NCBI GenBank assembly: GCA_023653095.1
Contig: JAMNXP010000008.1
Coordinates: 37,930 to 101,929 of the forward strand
Reading direction: 5' to 3'
From: Bacteroidia bacterium
Lineage (GTDB): Bacteria > Bacteroidota > Bacteroidia > NS11-12g > UBA955
Length of the DNA stretch: 64,000 nucleotides
Of the stretch, positions 7,684 through 18,504 are shown piece by piece; position 1 is the stretch's first letter; each line of letters begins with the position of its first letter. The notes below the pieces were generated by a model. It saw only the letters and a program-made list of their open reading frames with translations, was not told where the DNA came from and searched no databases. Both the position numbers and the translations under genes were made by a program.

Positions 7684-8201
7684 AATATTCTTTTAGAATG
7701 AATTCCTTATTTAGAAGATTGATTCTAACAATTGGTCTTTTTATTTATTCCTGGGGATTGTATGCTCAGGATTCTACCAAAATTTGGAATGAGATACCGA
7801 GTCCTTTGGGCTGGGTCAGCGATTTTGAAGGGGATTTTACTTTGTCGGAAATTCAGAGTTTAGAGGGAATAATCAAGGATTTTGAGAAAAGAACATCCAT
7901 CGAAATAGCGGTAATTACCATACCCAAGGGGGCGGTTTCAAAGGGTGATTTTGAAAAGTTATCGTTGAAGATAGCCCGTGCATGGAAGGTGGGTAAAAAG
8001 AAAAAAAACAACGGTATTCTCATTGCAGTTTCCAAAGGTCATCGAATGATTCGTATTCAAAATGGAAGTGGTGTTCAAGATGAATTATCCGACAGCGAGA
8101 CAAAGCGAATCATTGATGATGTTATAATACCTCGATTTAAACAAGATCAATATTATCTGGGAGTTTTTGAAGGTATTTTGGAAATTGTAAAAAATATCTA
8201 A
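7680..8201 (+). CDS. TPM-domain exported protein
   Basis: A 173-residue protein with an N-terminal signal peptide ending near LYAQ (residue 30) and a single TPM (TLP18.3/Psb32/MOLO-1) domain. The signature is the paired strands GWVSDFEGDFTLSEIQ and TSIEIAVITIPKG, then NNGILIAVSKGHRMIRIQNG and FKQDQYYLGVFEGI. TPM proteins are periplasmic or membrane-anchored; some relatives have phosphatase activity or assist envelope protein assembly. The C-terminal membrane anchor and glycine-rich tail of many bacterial members is absent here. The start overlaps the previous gene by ATGA, indicating coupling; an alternative ATG lies at 7698. Confidence 0.8.
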   Translation: MKYSFRMNSLFRRLILTIGLFIYSWGLYAQDSTKIWNEIPSPLGWVSDFEGDFTLSEIQSLEGIIKDFEKRTSIEIAVITIPKGAVSKGDFEKLSLKIARAWKVGKKKKNNGILIAVSKGHRMIRIQNGSGVQDELSDSETKRIIDDVIIPRFKQDQYYLGVFEGILEIVKNI

Positions 8202-8280
8202 AGTCTGTAAATTCAAGGTTTGTCTCGTCTTGGAGAGAGATTCCAGTGGCGTTGAATGCGAATTAACTCATCGAAATCAC

Positions 8281-8339
8281 CAAAATAGGTATGAATTTGG
8301 TGATTATAATCGCTAAAATAGGGTATAAATTGGTGATTA
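8281..8339. repeat. Two-copy 33-bp-period direct repeat
   Basis: CAAAATAGGTATGAATTTGG at 8281 and TAAAATAGGGTATAAATTGG at 8314 start two imperfect copies of a 26-base unit ending GTGATTA. The rest of the 8202-8437 gap shows nothing else I can name. It may be a decayed minisatellite or a binding site upstream of the lipoprotein gene. Confidence 0.5.
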
Positions 8340-8437
8340 AGGGAGATGATGGATTTACGAAATCCCCTTAAATAAAAATGAATGTTTAAGGATTTTCCAT
8401 ATGGATTAAATTTCATTATATCATAGATTCGCAGTTC

Positions 8438-9199
8438 ATGAGCAAATCTCTGAATATAATATTGTTGGTAGGTCTATTTGCACTATATGGCTGTGAGAAA
8501 GACCCTACAACAAACGATGAAAAAACCGCTTTCAAAAGTTATTCTGTTTATGAGGGTGAAAGTCTTACTTCCATGCAACTCACCAACGAGTTTACATTTA
8601 AGTTTAATGCACAAGGACTATTGGTTTTGAGAACCAATAGATCTTATTTTAATGGATTGTTGCAAGGTACTTGGTATTCTGATTTTCAGTACCAAGACAA
8701 TACAATAGTTGAGTCGCGTTCGAGTGATATGAATATGAGTGTACCATACCTCCGGATGTTTCACCTTTTAAATAAAGATAGGCTAGTGGTAACAGACAGT
8801 ATTGTTGTTTTATCGAATTCGAATAACACAGTGAATCATTATACTTATGAAAACGGGCATAGAATCTATAATTACCTAGATGATACCATGAACAGTGGAA
8901 GTGTTTTTGCTTGGAAAGGTGACAATCAAACTCATGAGTATCTAATAGTGGGTTTGATGGGTCGTCAAGAAATTGCCGCCTATGAATACGGCAATAAATT
9001 GAATACCATTGACTTTGGGGATTTTTGGTTGGATGGTGAAAAAAGCAAGAACCTACCAGAGAAATGCACAGAGCCCAATTACGAATATACCTACACCTAC
9101 AAGATAGAATCAGACGGATTTGTCAGCGAACGCATTACGGCGGTTTCTAGTCCGGGTGGGGCACCGTACCGCTACGAAAAGATTGTTTATCACAGATAG
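8438..9199 (+). CDS. Lipoprotein of unknown function
   Basis: A 253-residue lipoprotein. A short hydrophobic leader ends in the lipobox ALYGC (Cys at about residue 19), followed by EKDPTTND, typical of surface or periplasmic lipoproteins of Bacteroidota. The body is beta-rich with many Tyr, Asn and Asp residues, and segments such as FKFNAQGLLVL, LQGTWYSDFQYQDN and VFAWKGDNQ suggest a lipocalin-like or small beta-barrel fold, but I cannot assign a family. It is a single gene with gaps of about 200 bases on both sides, so it is probably transcribed alone. Confidence 0.65.
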   Translation: MSKSLNIILLVGLFALYGCEKDPTTNDEKTAFKSYSVYEGESLTSMQLTNEFTFKFNAQGLLVLRTNRSYFNGLLQGTWYSDFQYQDNTIVESRSSDMNMSVPYLRMFHLLNKDRLVVTDSIVVLSNSNNTVNHYTYENGHRIYNYLDDTMNSGSVFAWKGDNQTHEYLIVGLMGRQEIAAYEYGNKLNTIDFGDFWLDGEKSKNLPEKCTEPNYEYTYTYKIESDGFVSERITAVSSPGGAPYRYEKIVYHR

Positions 9200-9408
9200 A
9201 ATTTCTTTAGGGCCTTTTGGGGGATGAAAAACGCTAAATGTTAAATTGACACTAATTTTTTTTTGAGGAAAACGAACCGATAATATAACTCATGTCTTAA
9301 GCATGTTAAAATTTGCCATTTATTTTTCTGTAATATTCTAATCTTTTATTAATAGGTATAATTTCTAGTCAATAAAAATGCTGCTACCCCAGTATTTGTG
9401 AGTTGGCT

Positions 9409-11706
<2,298 letters not shown>

Positions 11707-12150
11707 TTACTTCCTTTTACCCGTTAGTTCCGAGTAAAACTTTGTTCCTTGGTTGAAATTGATATTGGTAATTTTTACTTCAGTGGCGGTGAGAGTGGCA
11801 ATGTTAAATTCGTCTGCGTCAGCCATATCTGGAGTATCTGACAACTTTAGAACTTTATTGGTAACAGAGTAGTAGCCAGAATTTGATTTAACGTCTGTTC
11901 CCATTGTTATAGTGTTAACATACATATTGTTGGCTTGGAATTCAATCATAAGTTCTCCTGGGCCGTAAACTGTTGTATCTCCAAATAATACAACATTTGT
12001 TGATGAATCAGAAATTGTGAAAATTTCTTTGTTGATTTCCCACTTTCCAACAATGGATGGTTCTGCTGGTTTTTCTTCTTCCGTGCAAGAGGTTCCTAAA
12101 GCTACCAAAGCCAAAGCGATAGCAGAAAATTTTACGAAATCTTTTCTCAT
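11707..12150 (-). CDS. Lipocalin-like lipoprotein, paralogue A
   Basis: A 147-residue lipoprotein starting at ATG 12150 (MRKDFVKFSAIALAL). The lipobox is LGTSC, followed by the acidic linker TEEEKPAEPS. The body begins IVGKWEINK, the typical first strand of lipocalin-like domains in Bacteroidota lipoproteins, and continues with FQANNMYV and YYSVTNKVLKL strands, ending ELTGKRK. It aligns without gaps over all 147 residues to the neighbour at 12401-12844, so the pair is a local duplication. The frame is open upstream to 12222, but that part is the decayed tail of a photolyase copy. The ligand is unknown. Confidence 0.75.
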   Translation of the reverse strand: MRKDFVKFSAIALALVALGTSCTEEEKPAEPSIVGKWEINKEIFTISDSSTNVVLFGDTTVYGPGELMIEFQANNMYVNTITMGTDVKSNSGYYSVTNKVLKLSDTPDMADADEFNIATLTATEVKITNINFNQGTKFYSELTGKRK

Positions 12151-12151
12151 A

Positions 12152-12303
12152 TTATAACAAAAATAAGTCATTGTTAATGTATGATTTACAGAATTCAAAG
12201 TTCTATGACTTTCTTTTGACACCCATCTTATTGACGGTGCTGATGAATATTTCCAAAATAGGGTTGGGTTTTAAGAATCTACGGTGCTCGAAGATTAATT
12301 TGC
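12152..12303 (-). pseudogene. Decayed copy of the photolyase-like 3' end
   Basis: Read on the minus strand this gives EHRRFLKPNPILEIF, then NKMGVKRKS, a TAG, then NFEFCKSYINNDL. It lines up with EHRQFLQHNPRLGML, DKMSVERKS and EICNSYFYNDL at the C-terminus of the intact gene at 12849-14354. The relation to the downstream lipoprotein gene is the same in both copies. One stop codon and many substitutions show it is no longer coding. Confidence 0.8.
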
Positions 12304-12304
12304 C

Positions 12305-12399
12305 ATCAGCGGTCAGCGGTCAGCTGAAAGCCGTCAGCCGTCAGCCGTCAGCCGTCAGCTGAATGCTGTGGGCCGAAAGCTGATAGCTGATAGCTGATA
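12305..12399. repeat. Heptamer array, locus 2 (GCTGANN family)
   Basis: ATCAGCGGTCAGCGGTCAGC begins an array that changes from NNTCAGC units to GCTGANN units near 12323 and again after 12360 (GCTGATA repeated three times). The two orientations are complementary and could fold into a long hairpin. It lies between the 3' end of lipoprotein B and the photolyase remnant, the same position relative to its lipoprotein gene as locus 1. Confidence 0.85.
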
Positions 12400-12400
12400 T

Positions 12401-12844
12401 TTACTTCCTCTTACCAGTAATTTCCTGGTACCACTTGGTTCCTTCGTCGTATTCTGAGAAGGTTAATTTAACGTCAGTGGTGGTGAGTACGTCAATGTTC
12501 ATTACTCCTGCATCCATCATGTCGGCGGTTTCAGCAATTTTTAAGGTTTTTCCAGATACACTGTAATAGCTGGTATCTGCATATACAACTGAACCATCCT
12601 TCTCAGTTGAGATAACCATGTTATTTGCTTGGAAATTTATTGTATATTCACCAGCAGCATACATGGTAGTGTCGCCAAAAAGTAAAGTATTCGTCGCTGA
12701 ATCTGACATGGTGAATAATATCTTGTTGATGTCCCAAGTTCCAACGATGGATGGGTCTGCTGGTTTTTCTTCCTCGGTGCATGAGGTTCCGAATGCTACT
12801 AATGCAAACGCAAACGCAGAAAGTTTTACTAAATTTTTTCTCAT
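12401..12844 (-). CDS. Lipocalin-like lipoprotein, paralogue B
   Basis: A 147-residue lipoprotein starting at ATG 12844 (MRKNLVKLSAFAFAL) with lipobox FGTSC and linker TEEEKPADPS. It has the same gapless layout as paralogue A: IVGTWDINK, LFGDTTMY, FQANNMV, YYSVSGKTLKI and a terminal EITGKRK. The conserved leader, linker and tail with a more variable middle suggest divergence of the binding surface after duplication. Its start lies 4 bases from the stop of the photolyase-like gene on the same strand, so the two may be cotranscribed. The ligand and exact location (inner or outer membrane) are not known. Confidence 0.75.
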   Translation of the reverse strand: MRKNLVKLSAFAFALVAFGTSCTEEEKPADPSIVGTWDINKILFTMSDSATNTLLFGDTTMYAAGEYTINFQANNMVISTEKDGSVVYADTSYYSVSGKTLKIAETADMMDAGVMNIDVLTTTDVKLTFSEYDEGTKWYQEITGKRK

Positions 12845-12848
12845 AGTT

Positions 12849-14354
12849 CTACAAAGATAGGTCATTGTAAAAGTAGGAGTTGCAGATTTCGACGATTTCT
12901 GACTTTCGTTCGACACTCATCTTGTCGTAGGTGATGATGAGCATTCCCAATCTGGGATTGTGTTGGAGGAATTGACGATGCTCGTTCATGAATCGCCAGA
13001 ATAGAGCATCCCAAAGTTTTTGCCAAGGCTGTTTGGACTTTGGGTAGTCTGACATTTTAAGAATATAGTTGCTTCCTGAGAAATAGGGCTTGCTGACCAT
13101 GAGTCCGCCATCAGCGAATTGAGACATTCCGTAGACGTTGGGAACCATGACCCAATCATAGGCATCAATGTAAAGTTCCATGAACCACTTGTAGACTTCG
13201 TGGGGATGGATTTCGCAGAGTAGGAAGAAGTTTCCTATGACCATGAGTCGTTCAATGTGGTGCGAATAACCCGTTTCTAGGAGGTTTTTGATGACGTTGT
13301 CAATCGGTTCAATGCCGGTAGTACCAGTATAAAAAGATGCAGGTATTTTTCTGTGAAAATTCAGGAAGTTGGAGTTTCGTTGTTTTGATCCTTCCCTAAC
13401 ATAAAGCATCCTCACAAATTCACGCCAGCCTATGATTTGTCTGATGAATCCTTCCAAAGCATTCATTGGTAAAGGGTTGCTTGCGTGAAATTCTAAGGTA
13501 GTTTCAATGACTTCGTTGGGCGTGATGAGTCCAGCGTTGAGCATAGGACTCAAAACTGAATGATACACAAAGCGGGCATCGGGGTTTTGAGAAAACGCGT
13601 CTTCGAGATCTCCAAAAAGGGGCATCCTATTTTCTAAAAAATCAGTGAGAAATTCACGGGTTTCAGCGGCAGTTGTTGGATAAAATTGTTGACGATTCTT
13701 AAAATAGGAGAAGGTACCTGGATTGTTTGGGAAGTGCTGTTCTATATAGTTGCAAGCAGATTCAAAATCTGATTGTGTTGCGGGGAATTTGGGTTGTGGG
13801 GGTATGTGGTTCTTGGGGAAACTTTTACGGTTATCAGAGTCGAACGTGAGTTTGCCTCCCAAGGGTTTTTGTTGGTCATCCATGAGGATGTTCAGGCGCT
13901 TGCGCTGAAAGGAATAGAAGTCGGTTTGGAAGTAACGTTTTTTGGAGTTTAAAAATTCGTGGGCAACGTTAGCAGGAGTGAGGAAAGAAGGGTTTTCGTA
14001 GGTGATGAGGTCTGTAAGTGTGCCTTGCAGACCAAGTTTAAGGTGTTTGGTTAACCAGTTGTCTACAGGGTCAACCCAATGAATTTGATGGAATTTTTGG
14101 CTTAAATAAGCCGCCAGGTTTTTAGCGTTTGAGAGTGTGTCATGAAACTCTACGTACTGAACTTTTTTTCCGTTTTGGATGAGGTTTTCAGCGAAACGCT
14201 GCATGCTGAGTCGGTGGAAAGCGAGTTTGATTTTGTGAAATTTGAATTGGGTAAAGAACAAATCACTTTCAACTATGTACCAAACATCTACTTTTCCCTC
14301 AAGGGGATGTTTTTCAAACAATTGATGCGGAAAAACAACTCCTGCTGCACTCAT
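12849..14354 (-). CDS. FeS-BCP-type photolyase/cryptochrome homologue lacking cluster cysteines
   Basis: A 501-residue protein of the PhrB (FeS-BCP, bacterial 6-4 photolyase) group. Family landmarks are GFIRQIIGWREFVR near 315, TGYSHHIERLMVIGNF near 360, and MSQFADGGLMVSKPYFSGSNY near 415, which form the FAD and DNA-binding surface. In PhrB enzymes four cysteines bind a 4Fe-4S cluster: one before the HHI(E/Q)RLM helix and three after MSDY. Here the equivalent stretches read GIEPIDNVI and MSDYPKSKQPWQK, with no cysteine. The protein is otherwise full length, so it is a cluster-free relative rather than a fragment. DNA repair or light-sensing is inferred from the family. It is divergent from the plug/barrel gene. 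Confidence 0.75.
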   Translation of the reverse strand: MSAAGVVFPHQLFEKHPLEGKVDVWYIVESDLFFTQFKFHKIKLAFHRLSMQRFAENLIQNGKKVQYVEFHDTLSNAKNLAAYLSQKFHQIHWVDPVDNWLTKHLKLGLQGTLTDLITYENPSFLTPANVAHEFLNSKKRYFQTDFYSFQRKRLNILMDDQQKPLGGKLTFDSDNRKSFPKNHIPPQPKFPATQSDFESACNYIEQHFPNNPGTFSYFKNRQQFYPTTAAETREFLTDFLENRMPLFGDLEDAFSQNPDARFVYHSVLSPMLNAGLITPNEVIETTLEFHASNPLPMNALEGFIRQIIGWREFVRMLYVREGSKQRNSNFLNFHRKIPASFYTGTTGIEPIDNVIKNLLETGYSHHIERLMVIGNFFLLCEIHPHEVYKWFMELYIDAYDWVMVPNVYGMSQFADGGLMVSKPYFSGSNYILKMSDYPKSKQPWQKLWDALFWRFMNEHRQFLQHNPRLGMLIITYDKMSVERKSEIVEICNSYFYNDLSL

Positions 14355-14422
14355 GCAGAAGCAACAAAAGAAATGCTATTTTGTTTAAACGAATTCCGTT
14401 TGAGAACGTCTAACTTTGTATT

Positions 14423-17400
14423 ATGTTTTTAAGAATTTGGTTGGTGGGTTTAATGGCGTTGATGGTCAATGCTGTAAACGCGCAGAGAGAAGGGTTTTCA
14501 GTATCCATTTCAGGCAAGGTTACAGGCAGTGATGATAAAGGAATTGCGGATGCTGAGGTTCAGGTTTATTATTTCACAGCCGAAGAAGCTAACGGGAAAA
14601 CATCCCACGAAAAGATAGAAGGGCGAGAGCCAATCAAAGTGTTTAAAACCAATACAGGCGGTGGTTTCAGCGGTGCTTTGACCATGGAAGATTTTCAGAA
14701 ATTGAGGGCGATGGGTGGAATGCGTGATTTGAAAATGGCGGTGAAGGTTCTCAAAGAGGGATACGTTAGTTCGTTCAGTTTTGTGGAGCCAGTGAGGAAA
14801 AGGGGCGAGATGGGCATGCAGTTGGAGATATCTGTTATTGTGCTTTTTAGGGCAGACGAAGCCATTTCTGCGGTTGAAGTTAAGACGCGCGCAGTAGAAA
14901 TGAAGGGCGATACAACTGAAATCAATGCTTCGAATTTTAAGACCAATCCTGATGCCAGCGCCGAAGACTTGGTGAAAAAGATGCCGGGAGTGACTTCAAA
15001 TAACGGTGAGGTGGAGGCCCAGGGCGAGAAGGTGAAGCGGGTTTTGATAGACGGGAAGCCTTATTTTGGAGATGATCCGAAAGCGGCATTGAAGAATGTT
15101 CCGGCCGATGTTATATCGAAAGTGCAGATTTTTGATGCACAATCAGAGAGGAGCGCATTTACGGGTTTTGATGATGGAAATACCACTAAAACCATGAATA
15201 TCATTACCAAGATGGGCTTCAAGAAGGGGCGTTTTGGTAAGTTTTACGGGGGACTGGGACAGAGTATTGATGGAACAGGTGACTTGTTGAAATACCAAGC
15301 GGGGGCTACTTACAATACCTTCAATGGCGACCGAAGATGGTCATTACTTTTTCAAACCAACAACATCAACGAACAAAATTTTGCCGTTGAGGACATCATG
15401 GGCGCTTTGGGCATGGGCGGCAACAGAGGCGGAGGCATGGGAATGTTCCGAGGTGCAGTTAATTTCTTTTCGGGAACTCAAACGGGTGTTGTCACAACGG
15501 CTATGTTGGGACTGAATTACGCCGATAAATGGAGTAAGAAATTGGATGTCAGCGGAAGTTATTTCTTGAGCGCTACTGAAAATTTGAGCGAAAGCAATAC
15601 AGAACGTTGGTTTATATCTGCGGTCCAAAATAACGTGACATATTTAGAGAATAATTCCAATACCAACAGACAGTTAAATCACAGATTGAACGGGCGAATT
15701 ACCTGGGATGTTGATAGCTTAAATAAGGTTTTTATTACTCCAAGGTTGACCTTGCAGCAATCAAATAACAACGGAGTAATTGCCGGAAATAGCATTATTT
15801 ACGGAGCTATGGGAAGTTTTGAGTCGTTATCAGCAATGAACAATTTGAATGGCGATACGGGCTTGGGTTACAACTTGCAAGCCGGATTTGAGTGGTTGCA
15901 TGCCATTAAGAGCAAAAAGGGAAGATCCATCAGTTTGGAGGTAACTCCGGGAATTAACAACGGGTTGAATTTGGGCAACTTAAATTATTCAAACATTTCA
16001 GCCGTGGCGGGTAGTTTTTTTGATACATCTACTAGGGCTCAACAAACCAATACTGGACGAAATCGATACAGTTTGTCGGCTGAGTTAGAATATACGGAGC
16101 CTTTAGATTCATTGAGGAGTTTGTCGTTTGAGTATCAGTTGAATGTGAATCAAAACAACAGTGAGCGCTTGAATTACCTCAGGAATGGAGTTACTGGCGA
16201 ATGGAGTGTTTTAGATACTTTGTTGTCATCGAAGTTGATCAATGGGTACTCAAGACAGGCTTTGGGAGGTCGTTATCAGTATAAGAAAAAGGCGTATGAA
16301 TATGATTTAGGATTTGATTTGCAGGTGGCAAATTTGGATGCAACCCAGTATTTTCCTCGTGAAATTCCGGTGATTCGCACCTTTTATAGTTTTTTACCTC
16401 GATTTACCTTCAGAAAAGGTGATTGGAGAAGTTCCAACATGAGGGTTTTTTATAGAACCAGCAATAGCGCCCCTAGTTTGGAAGATTTACAAGACGTTAT
16501 TGACAACAGCAATCCTTTGCAATTGAGAACAGGTAATCCCAATTTGGTTCAGGATTTCACACACAATTTAACGTTGAGGTATTTCAAGATGGACATGGCT
16601 AAGAGCACTAATTTTTTTGCAATGTTGATGGGTACTGCCAAGCAAAATGCCATTACCACTTTGACACAACTTGCGGGCAGAGATGGAAGTACCTACGTGG
16701 TGGGAGATTCTACATATTCTTTAAAACCAGGTTCTCAGTTGACTCGCCCAATCAACATGAATGGGGCATACAACGCTAGATTTGTAGGCAGTTTCGGAAA
16801 ACCCTTTTTCAAGGGGAAGATCTTCGCCAATGCCAATGGAGGAATCACCTATGTAGAGAATCCTTCAATGATTCAGATGGGCACATCAGAGGCTCAGGCA
16901 AACATTTCGAGAACTCCCGGTGCCAATTTAGGCTTGACTTTGGGGTCAAATATCAGTGAGCGGGTAGATTTTACTTTATCTGGAAATATCAATTACAGTC
17001 AAGTAAGAAATAGTTTGCAAACCAATCTGGATCAAGACTATTTCATACAAAATGCTTCTTTTAGGACTAATTTCATGCCTAAAGGCAAGTGGGTCATTTC
17101 TTCCGATATCACCTTACAATCATTCAATGGATTGTCTAGTTCGTTCAATCAGACGTTCTTTTTGTGGAACGCTTCTGTTGGACGAAAATTAGGGAAGAAA
17201 AAACAATGGGACTTCCGTTTGATGGCTTATGATTTATTGAATCAAAACCGTTCAATCACACGAAATGTAACACAGACCTATTTTGAAGATGTGCGCACCA
17301 ATGTATTGACGCGCTACATTATGTTCAATCTAACGTACAATCTACGCAGTTTAAACGGTAACGAGGCAACCGAAGAGATGAAGAAGATGCGCATGATGAT

Positions 17401-17449
17401 GCCTATGGGTCCGGGAGGACATGGCAGAGGAATACCTTTTGGGCGATAA
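14423..17449 (+). CDS. TonB-plug outer-membrane beta-barrel protein
   Basis: A 1008-residue outer-membrane protein. A signal peptide ends at VNAQ (residue 20). Next comes a carboxypeptidase-regulatory-like beta-sandwich (ISGKVTGSDDKGIADAEVQVY), then a plug-like domain (KKMPGVTSNNGEVEAQGEK, VLIDGKPYFGDDPKAALKN, VISKVQIFDAQSE). The rest, from about 270, is a barrel with alternating aromatic strands and Asn-rich loops. This layout belongs to the Bacteroidota outer-membrane beta-barrel family related to TonB-dependent receptors. No SusD partner lies nearby, so polysaccharide uptake is not indicated. The C-terminus is Met- and Gly-rich (MRMMMPMGPGGHGRG), possibly metal-binding. It converges with the DUF3078 gene 11 bases away. 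Confidence 0.8.
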   Translation: MFLRIWLVGLMALMVNAVNAQREGFSVSISGKVTGSDDKGIADAEVQVYYFTAEEANGKTSHEKIEGREPIKVFKTNTGGGFSGALTMEDFQKLRAMGGMRDLKMAVKVLKEGYVSSFSFVEPVRKRGEMGMQLEISVIVLFRADEAISAVEVKTRAVEMKGDTTEINASNFKTNPDASAEDLVKKMPGVTSNNGEVEAQGEKVKRVLIDGKPYFGDDPKAALKNVPADVISKVQIFDAQSERSAFTGFDDGNTTKTMNIITKMGFKKGRFGKFYGGLGQSIDGTGDLLKYQAGATYNTFNGDRRWSLLFQTNNINEQNFAVEDIMGALGMGGNRGGGMGMFRGAVNFFSGTQTGVVTTAMLGLNYADKWSKKLDVSGSYFLSATENLSESNTERWFISAVQNNVTYLENNSNTNRQLNHRLNGRITWDVDSLNKVFITPRLTLQQSNNNGVIAGNSIIYGAMGSFESLSAMNNLNGDTGLGYNLQAGFEWLHAIKSKKGRSISLEVTPGINNGLNLGNLNYSNISAVAGSFFDTSTRAQQTNTGRNRYSLSAELEYTEPLDSLRSLSFEYQLNVNQNNSERLNYLRNGVTGEWSVLDTLLSSKLINGYSRQALGGRYQYKKKAYEYDLGFDLQVANLDATQYFPREIPVIRTFYSFLPRFTFRKGDWRSSNMRVFYRTSNSAPSLEDLQDVIDNSNPLQLRTGNPNLVQDFTHNLTLRYFKMDMAKSTNFFAMLMGTAKQNAITTLTQLAGRDGSTYVVGDSTYSLKPGSQLTRPINMNGAYNARFVGSFGKPFFKGKIFANANGGITYVENPSMIQMGTSEAQANISRTPGANLGLTLGSNISERVDFTLSGNINYSQVRNSLQTNLDQDYFIQNASFRTNFMPKGKWVISSDITLQSFNGLSSSFNQTFFLWNASVGRKLGKKKQWDFRLMAYDLLNQNRSITRNVTQTYFEDVRTNVLTRYIMFNLTYNLRSLNGNEATEEMKKMRMMMPMGPGGHGRGIPFGR

Positions 17450-17460
17450 CTTGGTTGCTA

Positions 17461-18489
17461 TTAAAGTTGGATTGACAAACCTACTGATAGTACTTCCTTG
17501 AATTGGAGACGTGGACCAGATCTAAGTCCTTCGGGATCCAAAGCAATCATGATATCATCATCATAGATGAAGTGAAGGATGAGCATGGTAGAAATGTACT
17601 GATTGATTTTAAGATTTAAGGTGTTCTCAAAATCTACGTCAATGTTCTCGGGGTTGTTGAGGTAATTGGAAAACAGTTCAAGTTTTGATTGAATGCCCAC
17701 GTTTTTCATGATGCGTGGTTCATTATAGACTACGCGCATGAATCCTCCGGTTTCAGAACGGTGTCTTTTTCCGGTTCCAGGGATGTATTCAAAGGTAACG
17801 GGATCCATTTTGGCGGCTTCTACACCATAAGCTCCTTGGTCTGCTAGGTCTTGATTTAAAACGAAGGTATTTTTACTGGTAAAAGGTCCAAAGAACACGC
17901 TGAGTTTTTGAGAAGGGTTATAATCCATTCCCAAGGAAGCAACGACATAACCTGGTGCAAAGAACTGTGAAATTGGTTTTGTATCAGTTTCGGAATAATA
18001 ACCAGGTTGGAATTGGGTAGACGGCGTAAGAAGGAAGGTGTAAAACCATTTTTCGCTTGCTTTTTTACCCACTTTTGTGGTGATTTCAAGTCGGTCATCG
18101 TTTTTAAACCAACGACCGTTTCTTCCTTGAAGAATTAGACCGTAACCAGCATCAAGGGTTGTTTCCCAGGTTAGGTTTGTAGATTGATAGGTAAGGTTCA
18201 GGTTCAAAGTAGTAGAAAGCGCGATAGAGTTTTGACCTCCTCCTTGCCAATTGGAAAATTGACTTTGGTTGGTTGAGATATTGGATGTACCGAAAAAGGT
18301 CCATGTACCAGTGGGTGTTTCGGGAAGGGCTTCTTCGGCGGGAACTTCTTGAACAGTGGTTTCTGCTGAGTAGTCTACAGCAGTAAAGTCAGAGTTTACT
18401 GCTGTAGAGTCTGATTGAGCAGATAAGGGATTGAAAGCGATAGCGCATCCCCCGAAAAACAAAAAAAATAGATGATTCTTCAAATTCAT
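17461..18489 (-). CDS. DUF3078 outer-membrane protein
   Basis: A 342-residue exported protein with a signal peptide ending in LSAQ (residue 25), an acidic linker, and the DUF3078 body: GTSNISTNQSQFSNWQGGGQNS, then repeated amphipathic strands such as LNLTYQSTNLTWETTLDAGYG. The conserved fsNWqgGG motif is the family hallmark. The protein is predicted to be a small outer-membrane barrel; the molecular role of the family is unknown. It lies 15 bases after the PorP/SprF gene on the same strand, so the two are probably one transcript. Confidence 0.8.
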   Translation of the reverse strand: MNLKNHLFFLFFGGCAIAFNPLSAQSDSTAVNSDFTAVDYSAETTVQEVPAEEALPETPTGTWTFFGTSNISTNQSQFSNWQGGGQNSIALSTTLNLNLTYQSTNLTWETTLDAGYGLILQGRNGRWFKNDDRLEITTKVGKKASEKWFYTFLLTPSTQFQPGYYSETDTKPISQFFAPGYVVASLGMDYNPSQKLSVFFGPFTSKNTFVLNQDLADQGAYGVEAAKMDPVTFEYIPGTGKRHRSETGGFMRVVYNEPRIMKNVGIQSKLELFSNYLNNPENIDVDFENTLNLKINQYISTMLILHFIYDDDIMIALDPEGLRSGPRLQFKEVLSVGLSIQL

Positions 18490-18504
18490 GATATTTTCCA
18501 GAAA

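Noticed and set aside
8213..8416. 67-codon minus-strand frame before the lipoprotein gene
   Set aside because: It runs through the 33-bp direct repeats and shows no protein-like pattern.
12151..12222. Longer N-terminus for lipoprotein A
   Set aside because: The upstream part is the photolyase remnant; the shared leader and lipobox place the start at 12150.
12171..12362. 63-codon plus-strand frame
   Set aside because: It spans the decayed photolyase copy in antisense and runs into heptamer array locus 2.
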